A stretch of 64,000 bases of DNA from Eublepharis macularius (lineage: Eukaryota > Chordata > Lepidosauria > Squamata > Eublepharidae), in assembly GCF_028583425.1 (NCBI RefSeq), contig NC_072800.1:94891001-94955000 (forward strand), in the 5' to 3' direction. Position numbers and translations under genes: made by a program. Positions 9,851 to 19,882 of this stretch are shown one piece after another. Each line of letters opens with the position of its first letter. Positions within the stretch are counted from its first letter, which is position 1. The notes below the pieces were generated by a model, which did no database searches, was not told where the DNA came from, and worked only from the letters and a program-made list of their open reading frames with translations.

Positions 9851-10334
9851 GTGTGGAACGTTGGTCTGTAAATGCACCTTGAAGACGATGCAACTGTTTC
9901 TGGAACCACCAAGCTTGAGGACCTGTTCTGAAACCAATTCACCTAGCAGTACCCTGCAGCCGTCATGTTTATGGAATTATAAATACATTATGCTTCTGTT
10001 TTTGTTTTTTAAAAAACCCTCTTTCCCTCACAACCCCTCTCACATGCTGGCCGTTCTATAGCAAGCCTGCCTCTAGTCCCCTGCTCCATGCCCTGAAGAT
10101 GGCAAAACACCATCAGGATCCCTAGCCAAACTGGCCTGGGAGAGTGGAGTGATTCCAGAAGCTGAATGATAATAGCTGGTGAATGACAATGGCAGGCGTG
10201 ATTGGTTGGCGAGGGGAGGGAGATGCAAAGGGGTGGTGGGTGGTGGGTGTAGAGAATCAGCATTGCTAATGAGACAGGAAGCCCTCCGTCTGGATTCAGT
10301 CCAGGTGGAAGTATTGCCTTGAGCTTCGTTATCA

Positions 10335-10490
10335 GTTGCAAGTCTTTTAAACTTGTATCTATTTACCCTATGGTATTGTTTATGGAGCTGTCCTTGATAC
10401 TGATCGCACTAATCTCATACTGTGTGATCCGCCTTGAGTCTCACTGAGGAAGGCGGACTATGAATGACATAAATACATAAAGCCATCTCT
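10335..10490 (+). repeat. LINE-like 3' tail fragment
   Basis: It ends with GATCCGCCTTGAGTCTCACT, then GAGGAAGGCGGACTATGAAT, then an ACATAAATACATAA terminus. This is the tail of a common squamate L2/CR1-like family; the inverse of it occurs at 6,748-6,830. Confidence 0.45.
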
Positions 10491-10499
10491 CTTTCTACG

Positions 10500-12180
10500 C
10501 TCCCTTTGAACTTCCTCTGCAGCAGAACTGCTGCTGTTAGCCGGCGGGGTCTGCCTGGGCAAGGGACGGGACGGGACGGGACGGGACGGGACGGGAGCGC
10601 TCCAGCGAAGACCGGGGCTGCTCCGCAGGGGCGGGCGACGGCCATCCGCCTCTGCTGGCCTCTTGCCAGGAAAGGCCGCCAGGGGTCGCCATAACTCAGC
10701 TGCCGCTTGACGGCGCCCTCCCCGCCCAGGCGCAGCGGAGCGACAGCTCCGAGGCGAGTCTAAAAGCAAGCGTTACACTCGCGACAATTTTTTTGGACGG
10801 GATCTCGCGCACACGCGTGAGCCTCGCGAGACCTCCTGGCTTTTCCTCCAGGACTCGATTTCCCATAATGCACGCCTTCTGGGGCGGAGCTGTCGGGCTC
10901 CATCCCGGAGAATGAAGAGGCGGAAAAGAAAACCCGGGGAGCCCAGGGGTGGGACTAAGCGCCCATTTCCGCTTCCTTCATCCGGGTCTTTATGGTTGTT
11001 AGGGAAAAAAAAAACCGTGCAAAGGGAGAAAGGTGGCCTCGCCCCTCCGCCGCGCGGCGGCCGCATGACGTCACCGCGTGAGGTCACCGGGCTCGGCGAT
11101 GATGCGACGGTGACGCGGCCCTCGCGTCCGCCACGGCCGGGACCGTCGCGGAGTTGCTATGGCAACCCCGCCTGCCGGGTCAGGGGGTCCTCGCGAGGCC
11201 TGGTGAGCGGCCTGGGCGGCGGGTGCGGGCGGGGTCCCGGGGCGGGGGGGGGCGGGGGGCTCCGTCCGAGCGGGGCTGCAGCCGGGCCGGGCCCGACCCC
11301 TCCCGAGGCAGCCCCCGCCGCCGCCTGCCGCAGGGCCCCGGAGCCCTTCCCCGCTCCCCTCGGGGCCGTCCCGTCAGCCGCCCCGCTGGGGCAGCTCCCG
11401 CGGGAAGCCCTCCTGCGGCGGGGCGCCTGGGCGGGCGCCGGCCGAGCTGGTGGGGCTGCGAAGGGCTTGCGCGGGGCCCGGGGGGCGAGGCAGCCCCGCT
11501 GCGGCCCGGCGGAGTCTGCGGGGCGCCCGTTCCGCCGGAGCCGCGGGGCCAAGCGGGCCGGGCCGGGCCGGGCCGGGCCGAGCCCCGCCGCCGCCGCCGC
11601 CGCCGCCCAGGAGGCTCCCCCGGCCTCGCCCGCGGGGCTCGCGCGCTGCCCGCAGCCACAGCCCTCGCGGCGGGCGCTAGGAGGACGCGCTGCGTCCGGA
11701 GGCGGCGGGGCGCCGGGCCGGGGCGCTGAGGCGGCCGCGTTTTCTGGCGGCGGGAAGCGGCTGCGATGCCCTCGGGGGAGGCCCCGCGGCCAGCCGCCCA
11801 CCTGGGTCCGGGCGGGGAGGCGGAATCTCGGCTGGCCGCCTCGGGCGGCTTCGGGGCCTGCGAGCTGGGCAGCCGCGGAGGTGGAGGTGGCCGCGGGCGA
11901 GGAGCAGAGCGCGGGCGCGGCGGCGAAAGGCTGCTCCTGCGGCGGGACGGGGCGGCCGCGGCATTCCCGGCGGGCCTGCTGCTGGGCAGGCTCGTTCCTC
12001 CGCCCCGGCTTCTGCCCGGCGGGCGCGTGTTCGGGGCCGCCTTGGTGGCGCTTGCTTGGAAGCGTGGCCCGGAGGCACGGAGCCTTCGGCTCGGCTGGCT
12101 CCTTCTCCCCGTTCGTTTCTCTGCTTTCTGGTCAGTCTCTTGGAAGCTTCGGGGTGTGGTCCGCCCCCCCCCCCCCCGCG
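10500..12180 (+). promoter_or_regulatory. CpG-island promoter of zinc-finger gene A
   Basis: The block is very rich in GC and CpG, and long spurious open frames run on both strands. It contains a ZNF143-type motif (GACTCGATTTCCCATAATGC from 10,852), a perfect CRE (TGACGTCA, 11,066-11,073) and an RFX X-box-like palindrome (GTTGCTATGGCAAC, 11,153-11,166). A probable noncoding first exon ends at 11,202 before GTGAGC. A (GGGAC)n run lies at 10,563-10,596 and GGGCC/CCG runs at about 11,555-11,610. Transcription of gene A is inferred to begin near 10.9-11.1 kb. Confidence 0.7.
10563..10596. repeat. (GGGAC)n microsatellite
   Basis: About seven tandem copies of GGGAC lie at the left edge of the gene A CpG island. 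Confidence 0.9.
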
Positions 12181-13259
12181 CCTTGACGGTGCAAGTCTTA
12201 CTGTCGTTGTGGCCAGTGGCCTGTACACTTGACACACTTTCTGTCAGTTGCGCTGGCTGACCGGGTTCGGTACAAAAACCAGAGTTCACGTCTGAAAAAG
12301 AGAGACTCCAGTGACACATCTTTTGCTTCTCTGAACTTTGGTATTTCCCAGTCACAGGTTATCATCTGGTTGCAAATGTTTAAGGCTGCCTCAAGCCAGG
12401 GCTGCTTAATTGACCCCAGCGTCTGTTTTCAGGCAGTGTGCCTGAGCCTCTGCAGCAAATGTGTGGAATACCAGGACACCCCCTGCCTCAGCGGCTTTCC
12501 CCCCACACCTGGCAGCCCTAGAGCTTTGTCAGGGGTAGGCTGGATGGTGAACTTTCAGGATGGTTGGCAAATGAGGTTGATAGGATGGTGGTTGGTTGTC
12601 TCTTGGATTTCTGGAAGCGACGGTGGAAGGCAAGAGAATGGACTTTTAAAAGGCCAAGGGGAAATAAGACAGAAGGGTTACTATCCCCAATGCTAGGCTG
12701 CTCAGGTGTGTTCCCTCCGTCCAGACGCTTGGCCTGGACTGTTCAGTGGGTGGGGACAGAGGCCGAGGCTCCAATTCCGGCACAGGGACTGAGCTTGCTG
12801 GATCCTTTTGGACACTTTACATCTCTCACGGAGTAAAGCTGTATCCAGTCCAATGAATGTGCTGTTTGGTTTTGTTTTTAAATCACCACCTTTATATTTC
12901 CTTATTTTACATTATCATGTAGAGGCGGAAGAGGTTGTGTAGGGCACAGAAGATATATTCTTTCTCCTCACTCCAGCCATGAGCTTCAGAGAGTTTATTG
13001 GTCACTATCTACTCAACTTCAAACTCGCAGTTACTGTCTTAAGGACTAGCAACTTTCTTACTAGAAAAGAAGTGAATGTTGAAATCCTCCCAGTCCAGTT
13101 TTCCCCCTTCTGCAAGATCCTGGAATATGCACAATCTTGACTAACTTGAGTAATGCCTCCCAAGAATTTGGGACGGGCTTGCAGGAATCTTCTGTTTGGG
13201 TCACAGTCAATCGAGGAAGAGAGTGGCTTGAGGCCTAGGGATGTTAAGAGCCCCGTGGG

Positions 13260-13720
13260 ATCAGGGCAAAAGCCCATGTAGTCCAGCGTCCGGTTTGCAA
13301 CAGGGGCAGCCCACCAGAAGCCCTACGAAGGCAACGTTCTTCACTATCATTGCCCCACCCACGGCAACATGTCTTGAGCCAAGCACTTTGTGAAGATGAT
13401 GGGCAAGAGATTCAGGACAGACAAAAGGAAATGGTTCTTTACACAATGAGCAACTAAGATATGGCATTTCCTGGCAGAGGATATAGAGATGGCCCCAGGC
13501 ACAGACTGCTTTCAAAGGGAATTAGACAAATTCCTGGAGAAGAGGTCTGTCTGCGGCTACTAGTCCTCAATGACCAAAGGGAGCCCCTGAATGCGAGTGC
13601 CAGGAGGCAACTTCAGGGGAAGAAGGCCTTGTCATCTGGGCCCTGCTGCTCCCCTAGAGTGACTGGTGGGTTGCAGTCTGAGACGGGATGCTGGAATAGG
13701 TGGGCCACACCCGGCCAGAC
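13260..13720 (+). repeat. CR1-type LINE 3' region fragment
   Basis: Segments such as GCAAGAGATTCAGGACAGAC, AAAAGGAAATGGTTCTTTAC and GCTTTCAAAGGGAATTAGAC follow the widespread amniote CR1 3' sequence. The fragment is diverged and lies in the first intron of gene A. The rest of 12.2-15.38 kb shows no supported gene. Confidence 0.55.
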
Positions 13721-15380
13721 CACATTCACGGCTTTTGAACGTGAAGGTTCCATTTAGCGGTCTTGCCTCACCCCTTGACCTTCGCAAGTATATCTCCCTG
13801 GAAAGCAATGGGAGCTGGTGGCCAGCAGTGCATTCTGTGGCAGCATAATGGATCAGTGACGTGGGTTTCCCAGGAGGATCTGAATTAGAAATTTTGTCCA
13901 ATAATAATTTAAATAACAGAAGCAAAATTTTAATGGAAAAGAAGTCAAATGCACCATTGCGCAAATCTGGACCGTGTTTAGGGGCTAGAGTTTGTCTGTG
14001 CTTCACATTTAGGCCATCTAATATAATTGATTTACAGCACAACTTCCCTGACAACTTATAAACTGACTGTATTTACATATGTGGGATGGAAATTTTTCCA
14101 TGGAAAAATAGAGCATCAGAAGATTTTCTGTGCTGGAGTTTTTTCTGCTTTACACCACTGTATGTTCTTTTGTTGGGCCTGAGTCTGTTGCTCATCCATT
14201 TATTTGGGTCTGTGAAAGTTCTAGTATTTGCAGGGAAGGAGAAGCATTTCCATCTACTCGCTCTGCACTCTGCACAATTTTATAAACCCCTCTTTTGTCC
14301 CGCCCCCCCCAGTACTCATTTTTCTAATTTGAAAAGTCCTAGACTCCTTTTTTTTTTCAGGGGGGGGGATCTTTGGTCTCCTTTTTCCAGCTCTGCGATA
14401 TTCTTTTTGAGACTGGGGCAACCAGAACAGCCCACAGTCTTCCGAATTCCTGCTTCAGAGAGGGCTGGCCCTGTGCAGTCACAACATCCACACTGGCTGT
14501 AAGTGCAGTGGGCTGAGTGTGTCTCTTCCCCCCCCCCCTGATCCAGAAGAGGTGCAGGTGGCATTTCTGTGACACGCGGTGAAAAGGGGCTTCTGGCTGG
14601 GCCTGGTCTCTGCATAAGCAGCAGGACTGCCTGCGCTTCGTTAGGCTTCAGGGTCTGAAGCGCCGATAAAAGGCGCTGACGATGTGCTCAGGCAGTTCTT
14701 CTCTTGGCCAAGTCTGTTCTTGGTGACAGTGGAGCAGCAGCAAGATTTTCAGAGGGGCTAAATGGATTCGTGGACTGGCCCGCCCTGCACTCTCTACTCG
14801 CTCTCTTTTTTTCTGCTTTTTTTCAGGGGCTTTCAGAAAGTGCCGTAAGAGAGAAGGACGGTTCAGATGGTCACACCCGCAAGGTGAACACCCCACCTGC
14901 CTTTTAGGTTGCTGAGGTGAAACATGTCCTTCCCTCATTGGAGACCTGTGCCAGGAAATGCCTACAGGGAGTGCAGGCCAGGTACGATGGGGCAGGGGAG
15001 GTCTGAGCCATGGGGCGGAGCTTTGGGGGTGGCGGGGGGGGTGTTCCTCCTGGCTTTCATCATCTGCTACCTGCTCTAGGTAGGAGGAAGCGCAGGAGGC
15101 CTAGGTGAATGCAGTTTGTTTAATTCTTCCTCTTTCCCTGGGGATTGTGGCCCATGGAGTGATGCATTTGTATCCTGGTCTTGGCCCATAAACGGTGGCT
15201 TTCCAGCCACCGAATCGGAAGTGTGGTGGTCGTGTGTCTCTCTGGTCTTCCTTCAGTCCTCCGGAAAGCCCGTCCAGTCCATCTTCCCCAGACTCAGTAG
15301 GGAAGCTCTGGGTTTGTGCCGGCTTTTTGGCTTAGGGTTTTCTTGAGCAAGCCAGTGTTGACCAGCCCTGTGTGTTGTAG

Positions 15381-15493
15381 CCGGTGATGCTTGAGCCCCT
15401 CCTGGACTGCGACTCCCTGGAGGAGCCCTCTGAGAATCTGCAAGGAGCTGGTGGAGGTGGTGATGGAGAACTACGAGCTGGTCACTTCTTTGG
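15381..15493 (+). pseudogene. Decayed KRAB-A exon of gene A
   Basis: Acceptor TGTTGTAG precedes 15,381 and donor GGTAAAG follows 15,493. The 3' half reads KELVEVVMENYELVTSLG in the frame that joins the next exon, matching the end of the KRAB A box of gene B ([19 protein letters not shown]). The 5' half no longer encodes the [10 protein letters not shown] part, and the exon is 113 nt against 127 nt in gene B, so the KRAB frame is not continuous and meets a stop near the exon start. An ATG at 15,463-15,465 (GTGATGG, good context) is in frame with all downstream exons. If used, gene A starts inside the old KRAB box and lacks a working repression domain. Confidence 0.65.
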
Positions 15494-18400
15494 GTAAAGT
15501 GTCTTTTGGCTTCACTTTGGAGAGGAGGCTGGAGGATATGGGTGGGGCGGGGTTGGGCAGGGAGCCTGCTTCATTCAGCCGTCTGTAGTGACTTTGGGAG
15601 GGCTTGATACCTTCTCTGCATGGGCTGTGCTCAGGTGAGGCATATTCTCTCTTGCCAGGACATGCCAAAAGTGGCCAGCTGTCTGATTCACCAACCCACA
15701 GGTGATCTCTCCCCTGAGCACCAGCATCGAGCTGCTGCGACCAGGGGGCGGGTTTCCCTGTGGGAAGCAGGTAGAACTTCCCTGTCCAGAGCAGGCAGGA
15801 GTGCTTCCCCCAGTGGTGGGCCTTGCTGCCGTCTTGTTTTGAGGCTCCCAAGGCAGGAGTGGTGGGTGCTGTGTCCACATCTGGTCAAAGATGAGGCTTC
15901 AGTGTGGACTGTCTTGAGGCCATGGCTTTGGAAGAGATGATATACGAGAAAGAAAGCCCCTGGAATCGCCAGTCTTCCTTTTTTCTCCTATTCAACTGCC
16001 CCAGAGACATCCCAAGGGTGCTGGACCCATCTCCCTGTCCCAAGCAACAATAGTAACTTTGGGTTCTGTGTTGTTGTCTAGGCTACCCAGTTCTCAAACC
16101 TGATCTCCTGTCTCGGATTGAGCGTGCTGGAGAGCCATGTCTTGGTGATCAACTGGACTCTGCCAGAGGTATTCCACAAGACCCCTGCGCAGGTGAGCAG
16201 TTAGGCATGATATTATTGTGGTGGTTGAATCCTGAGAGTGAAATATTTGTAGGCTTGACTTTGGGGTCCCTGGAAGAAATATCTGCCCCACCTTATCATA
16301 CATTGCTTAGCCTTCATTGAGTGGGCTCAGTTTGGGGGTTGGTAAAATGGTCCTCCGTGTCCCATGTTGTCCTCTAGCAACTTCAGATTGCACCTGGTGT
16401 GAGTATATATGACAAGAACTTCTGCTGGGGCACTCCTGGGCAGCCCGCTCTGTGTGTGTGTGTGTGTGAATACTGGTTGCAGAAATAAATGCTGCTTCTC
16501 TGCCAGATACACTTACTACACCATTGAAAAGTAATGCGTTTTTTTGGAAGCTGCATAACTTTGGGTTGAGCTTAATTACCGGCCAGGACCTTGAGGCGAG
16601 CCCTGCTCAGGCTGCTGTACCACAGGGGTGCCGTTTGCCGGCTTCGTGCTTTCTGCTAGCAGGTGTTACAGCCAGGGAACCCCAGTGCTGCAGCTGCATA
16701 ACATGGCCTGTTTAGTGTTGAGAGCAGGCACAGATGCTGTACTTCGGTTGCGAATCGTGTGACTAGCAAAATCGAACGGCAAACTTGTACTTGTTTGAAT
16801 GTAGTAAAGATGAGATGATGTAAAACATGGAGTTCTGTTTTTTCTTTGTCTGGAGCTGGGAATTGCAATAGGGGTTTAATTGCCAGATGCTGTGCTCGAC
16901 TCCACAATCTCCTCTCCTCCCCGCTTCAGTTGAAAGGGTGTGTATGCCACTTAACTGCTGCACTGGGGGCTGCATGCTTGCCTCTGGGGGTGCATCAGTT
17001 GAAGGCACTCGGGCCCCCTTTTTGATAGGGCTGTGGTGGTGTGGGGGTCACTTCATGGTCCTGGCGTGACTGCTGCTAATTGCAGATGATGTGCTTCAAT
17101 GGTGAAAGGAGTGAGAAATTTTGAATTGATGATGATGATGATAACATTCAATTTATTTACCACCCTTCAGGACAACTTGCTGTTTGTAGTTATTGCTGTT
17201 GCTGTATGCTTGCCTCTTGGAAGCCGCAAATGGCCCCCGGCCCGCCTTTTCCGCCCTGTTGCTTTGTCTCCCTAGCTGTTGACTTTGTTGCTTTTCTCAC
17301 AAAATAGGCTCAGCCCCTCTCCGTCCTGAGGGCTGCTGGTTTGCGTTGGGCTCAGCAATTGCCTACTCAGCTAACCAGTTCTTTTCTGTTCCTGCATCAG
17401 GCTACCGGTTTTTCAAACCTGAAGGCTTGTCTTGGATCGAGCGGTGGGAAGAGCTCGGTATTGCAGACCGTCAGAAGGTAGAGGAAGGCAAGCTGTGCTC
17501 TGGCTCCTGCCAAGGTGGGGAAAGGTCTCTCTCGGGAGGCGGTTAACGGGTCTGGTTGTTCTTCGATTGCTTTGTGTTTCACTCTTCTCCAAATGTGTGG
17601 GATGGACTGGCGACTTGTTTGTTTGAAACCTTTGTGTGCTGCTTTTACAGCTGAGCAGTTCCCAAGGCAAGTGTTTTCTTAAGAGGCAGTTAAAATGTGC
17701 AGCATGCTTGTTTTTTTTTCTGCATGGGTTTACAGCATTTTATGATGTGCGGAGTTTCCTTGTCCATCCACGACGCTGCTCGCAGGCTTTGTGTGAACCA
17801 ACTGAAACCCACCATGCTAAGTGTAGCTTTTCTATGGAACGGAGTGTATGCATTCTACAGTATTTGATCTTAAATGTCTTAATGAAGCATTAAAGATTTC
17901 CTGAAAAGCAAGCATCTTGCAATAAAGAAAAACTCGTACTCTTCTTTGTTTTGGTTCTGTTCTGCTTCCCGTTCAGAAATTATGAGGGTGGTTCCACTTG
18001 AGTTTTGACTGAGGCCAATAAAAGTTCACTTCTTGGTTGACACACTGGAACCTGCTGATTTCAACTCCAGGTCACCCTGTTAAATTTTGTTCGCATTTGG
18101 GTGATCAGTAGTGCACTGTCCATTCTGAACACGTTCTTGAGGATTATGTCTATGTTTAAGATGATTTTTTTTCTTTTGCACCAAGGGAGCAGAACTTGCG
18201 TCTGTTGCCCAAAGGCAGCTTCAGTTCGTTGAAGATGTAGGGCTGAACACAGCAGTGAGTCATGCCTTGAGCAGTTTTAATGGAATCCCACTGTACTTTT
18301 CTCTCTCTCTCCTTCCCATTCAGGAGCAGCGGGGCGTGGCAAGACAATCAAAGAAGAGGAAGGTGGCCAGAAGGGCTTTGCAGCCAGCCTAGAGCGCTAC

Positions 18401-19882
18401 CAGCTCTTCCCTGACAGCTCTCGAGCAGGGCTTTTCCTGACCCCCAACACTACCCAGCTGAGAGCCCAGCCGCGTGTCAAGAAAGAAGAGGTGGCCTCGT
18501 GTGAGCCAGGCCTCTGTGGTCCTGGCCGCCCATCCCAGGGGCTGGGGTCGGGGCCTTTTGCCTGCGTTGTGTGTGGGAAGTGCTTCCGGCAGAAGCAAGG
18601 CCTCATCACGCATGGGCGGATCCACACTGGGGAAAAGCCCTACCCGTGCCTGGAGTGTGGCAAGCGTTTCCGACAGCGCCCCAACCTGTTAACCCACCAG
18701 CGGGTACACACGGGTGAACGCCCCTTCCCTTGCCTGCGCTGTGGGAAGCGCTTCAGCCAGAAGGCCAACCTGGCGGCACACCAGCGCACCCATGCAGTCC
18801 AGGAAGGACTCATCAGCCCTGAGCCAAAGGCCCCTGTGCAGCGGGGGAACCGCCAGGCAGAAAAGCCCTTCCCTTGCAACGTGTGTGGGAAAAGCTTCAG
18901 CCAGCGGCCCAACCTGATCACCCACCAGCGCATCCACACTGGCGAGAAGCCATTTGCCTGCACAGAGTGCGGAAAGCGCTTCAACCAGCGGGCCAACCTG
19001 ATCACCCACCGGCGCATCCACTCGGGGGAGCGGCCCTTCCCTTGCGCCACCTGCGGCAGGCGCTTCAGCCAGAAGGGCAACCTGGCGGCACACCAGCGCA
19101 CCCACTCACAGCAGCGCCCCCACGCCTGCACCTGCTGCCCCAAGCGCTTCAAGGGGGAGTCGGCTCTACGTGCGCATCAGAGAACCCACCGGCAGGTCTT
19201 GGGCACAGACCCCCTGCCCAGCACCCTCCTGGCAGCTCCCAGCCTCCAGCAGGCGCTCTCTGGGGATCCTGCATCGGTCACGCACCGGGCAACTCCAGCC
19301 CCTCGCCAGGATCTGTCTGGGGATCCCACACCAGGCATCCACCGGGCAACTCCGTCTGGGCCGCACGGTCCCCCCCATGGGCAGAATCTCCCTGGAGACC
19401 CTCCTCCAGGTCCACATGCCACAGGTCCGTCTGGGCACCTCCAGGGAGTCACGCCTGGCTCAGAACAAGGGCCGAAGCTTAGTGCCCCGCCCCCTGTGAT
19501 GGATCCTCATGCGGAGATGCTTCATTGCCAACGCCGGCTGGGCCTGCCTGGGCTCCCCACGTCCAGTGCCCACCCTGTGGTCCCCATGGGGCAATCCCAG
19601 CCAGTGACTGCCAAGCAGAAGACCCTTGCCGGCCCTCGCTCCGCTGCAGTTGATGCCTCCAGTGAGATGCTGCATTGCCTGTGCCATGCCAGCAGGGCCT
19701 CCTTGGTCATTCCTCACCCGCCACATCTGGGGCAGCTCCAGGCAGGGAGCAGAGACACCCCTGGCCGAGCCTGGCTGGGGATTCCCTGCCCTGCACGTAC
19801 CCTTCAGCTCCAGCAGGGGAGCCAGAGCCACCCAGCAGCCCCCAACCCGAGACTGTGCTCCATTCCAGACTCCTTGCGATAG
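15463..19882 (+). CDS. C2H2 zinc-finger gene A, KRAB-B-like linkers and 7 fingers
   Basis: Proposed exons: 15,463-15,493, 16,082-16,192, 17,401-17,514 and 18,324-19,882 (TAG). They join in one frame and give about 604 residues if the ATG at 15,463 is used. The second exon encodes GYPVLKPDLLSRIERAGEPC and the third GYRFFKPEGLSWIERWEELG; both resemble the KRAB-linked exon of the ZNF282/ZNF777 group. The last exon holds 7 C2H2 fingers in blocks of three and four (about 18,558-19,193) with TGEKP linkers inside each block and an acidic/Gln spacer (AVQEGLISPE) between them. A Pro-rich tail of about 230 residues follows. The likely role is nuclear sequence-specific DNA binding. Whether it represses is doubtful because the KRAB-A part is decayed. 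No AATAAA was noticed soon after the stop; AATAAA at 17,921 lies in the intron. It is not assigned to a named mammalian gene. Confidence 0.75.
16082..16192 (+). CDS. KRAB-B-like linker exon 1 of gene A
   Basis: Acceptor GTTGTCTAG and donor GCGCAG/GTGAGC bound an exon of 111 nt (3n), entered in phase 1. It encodes YPVLKPDLLSRIERAGEPCL and then GDQLDSARGIPQDPCA. The KP-D-LLSRIERGEEPC pattern is the segment that follows KRAB A in the ZNF282/ZNF777 group. Because it is 3n it can be skipped without a frameshift. Confidence 0.75.
16450..16468. repeat. (GT)n microsatellite
   Basis: About nine GT dinucleotides lie in the intron of gene A. Confidence 0.9.
17401..17514 (+). CDS. KRAB-B-like linker exon 2 of gene A
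   Basis: Acceptor CCTGCATCAG and donor GCCAAG/GTGGGG bound 114 nt (3n), in the same phase as the exon at 16,082. It encodes YRFFKPEGLSWIERWEELGI and then ADRQKVEEGKLCSGSCQ. Both exons start GCTACC, so this looks like a tandem duplicate of the preceding linker exon. The two could be used together or as alternatives. Confidence 0.7.
18324..19882 (+). CDS. Zinc-finger exon of gene A
   Basis: The exon opens after CCCATTCAG. Before the fingers it encodes GKTIKEEEGGQKGF and, later, VKKEE, possible SUMO-type KxE sites. The seven fingers are CVVCGKCF, CLECGKRF, CLRCGKRF, CNVCGKSF, CTECGKRF, CATCGRRF and CTCCPKRF, each with the H-x3-H end. The tail has three loose repeats of a GDP...HRATP unit and two copies of an EMLHC motif (AEMLHCQRRLGL and SEMLHCLCHASR). 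The stop is TAG at 19,880-19,882. Confidence 0.85.

Noticed and set aside
10563-10596. Telomere-like or replication-origin repeat
   Set aside because: GGGAC is not the vertebrate telomere unit (TTAGGG), and the tract is only 34 bp.
10912-12355. 424- and 391-codon frames in the gene A island, and an ATG at 11,766
   Set aside because: Low-complexity translations. The ATG at 11,766 opens a Gly/Arg-rich frame without a clear splice link to the KRAB-region exons.
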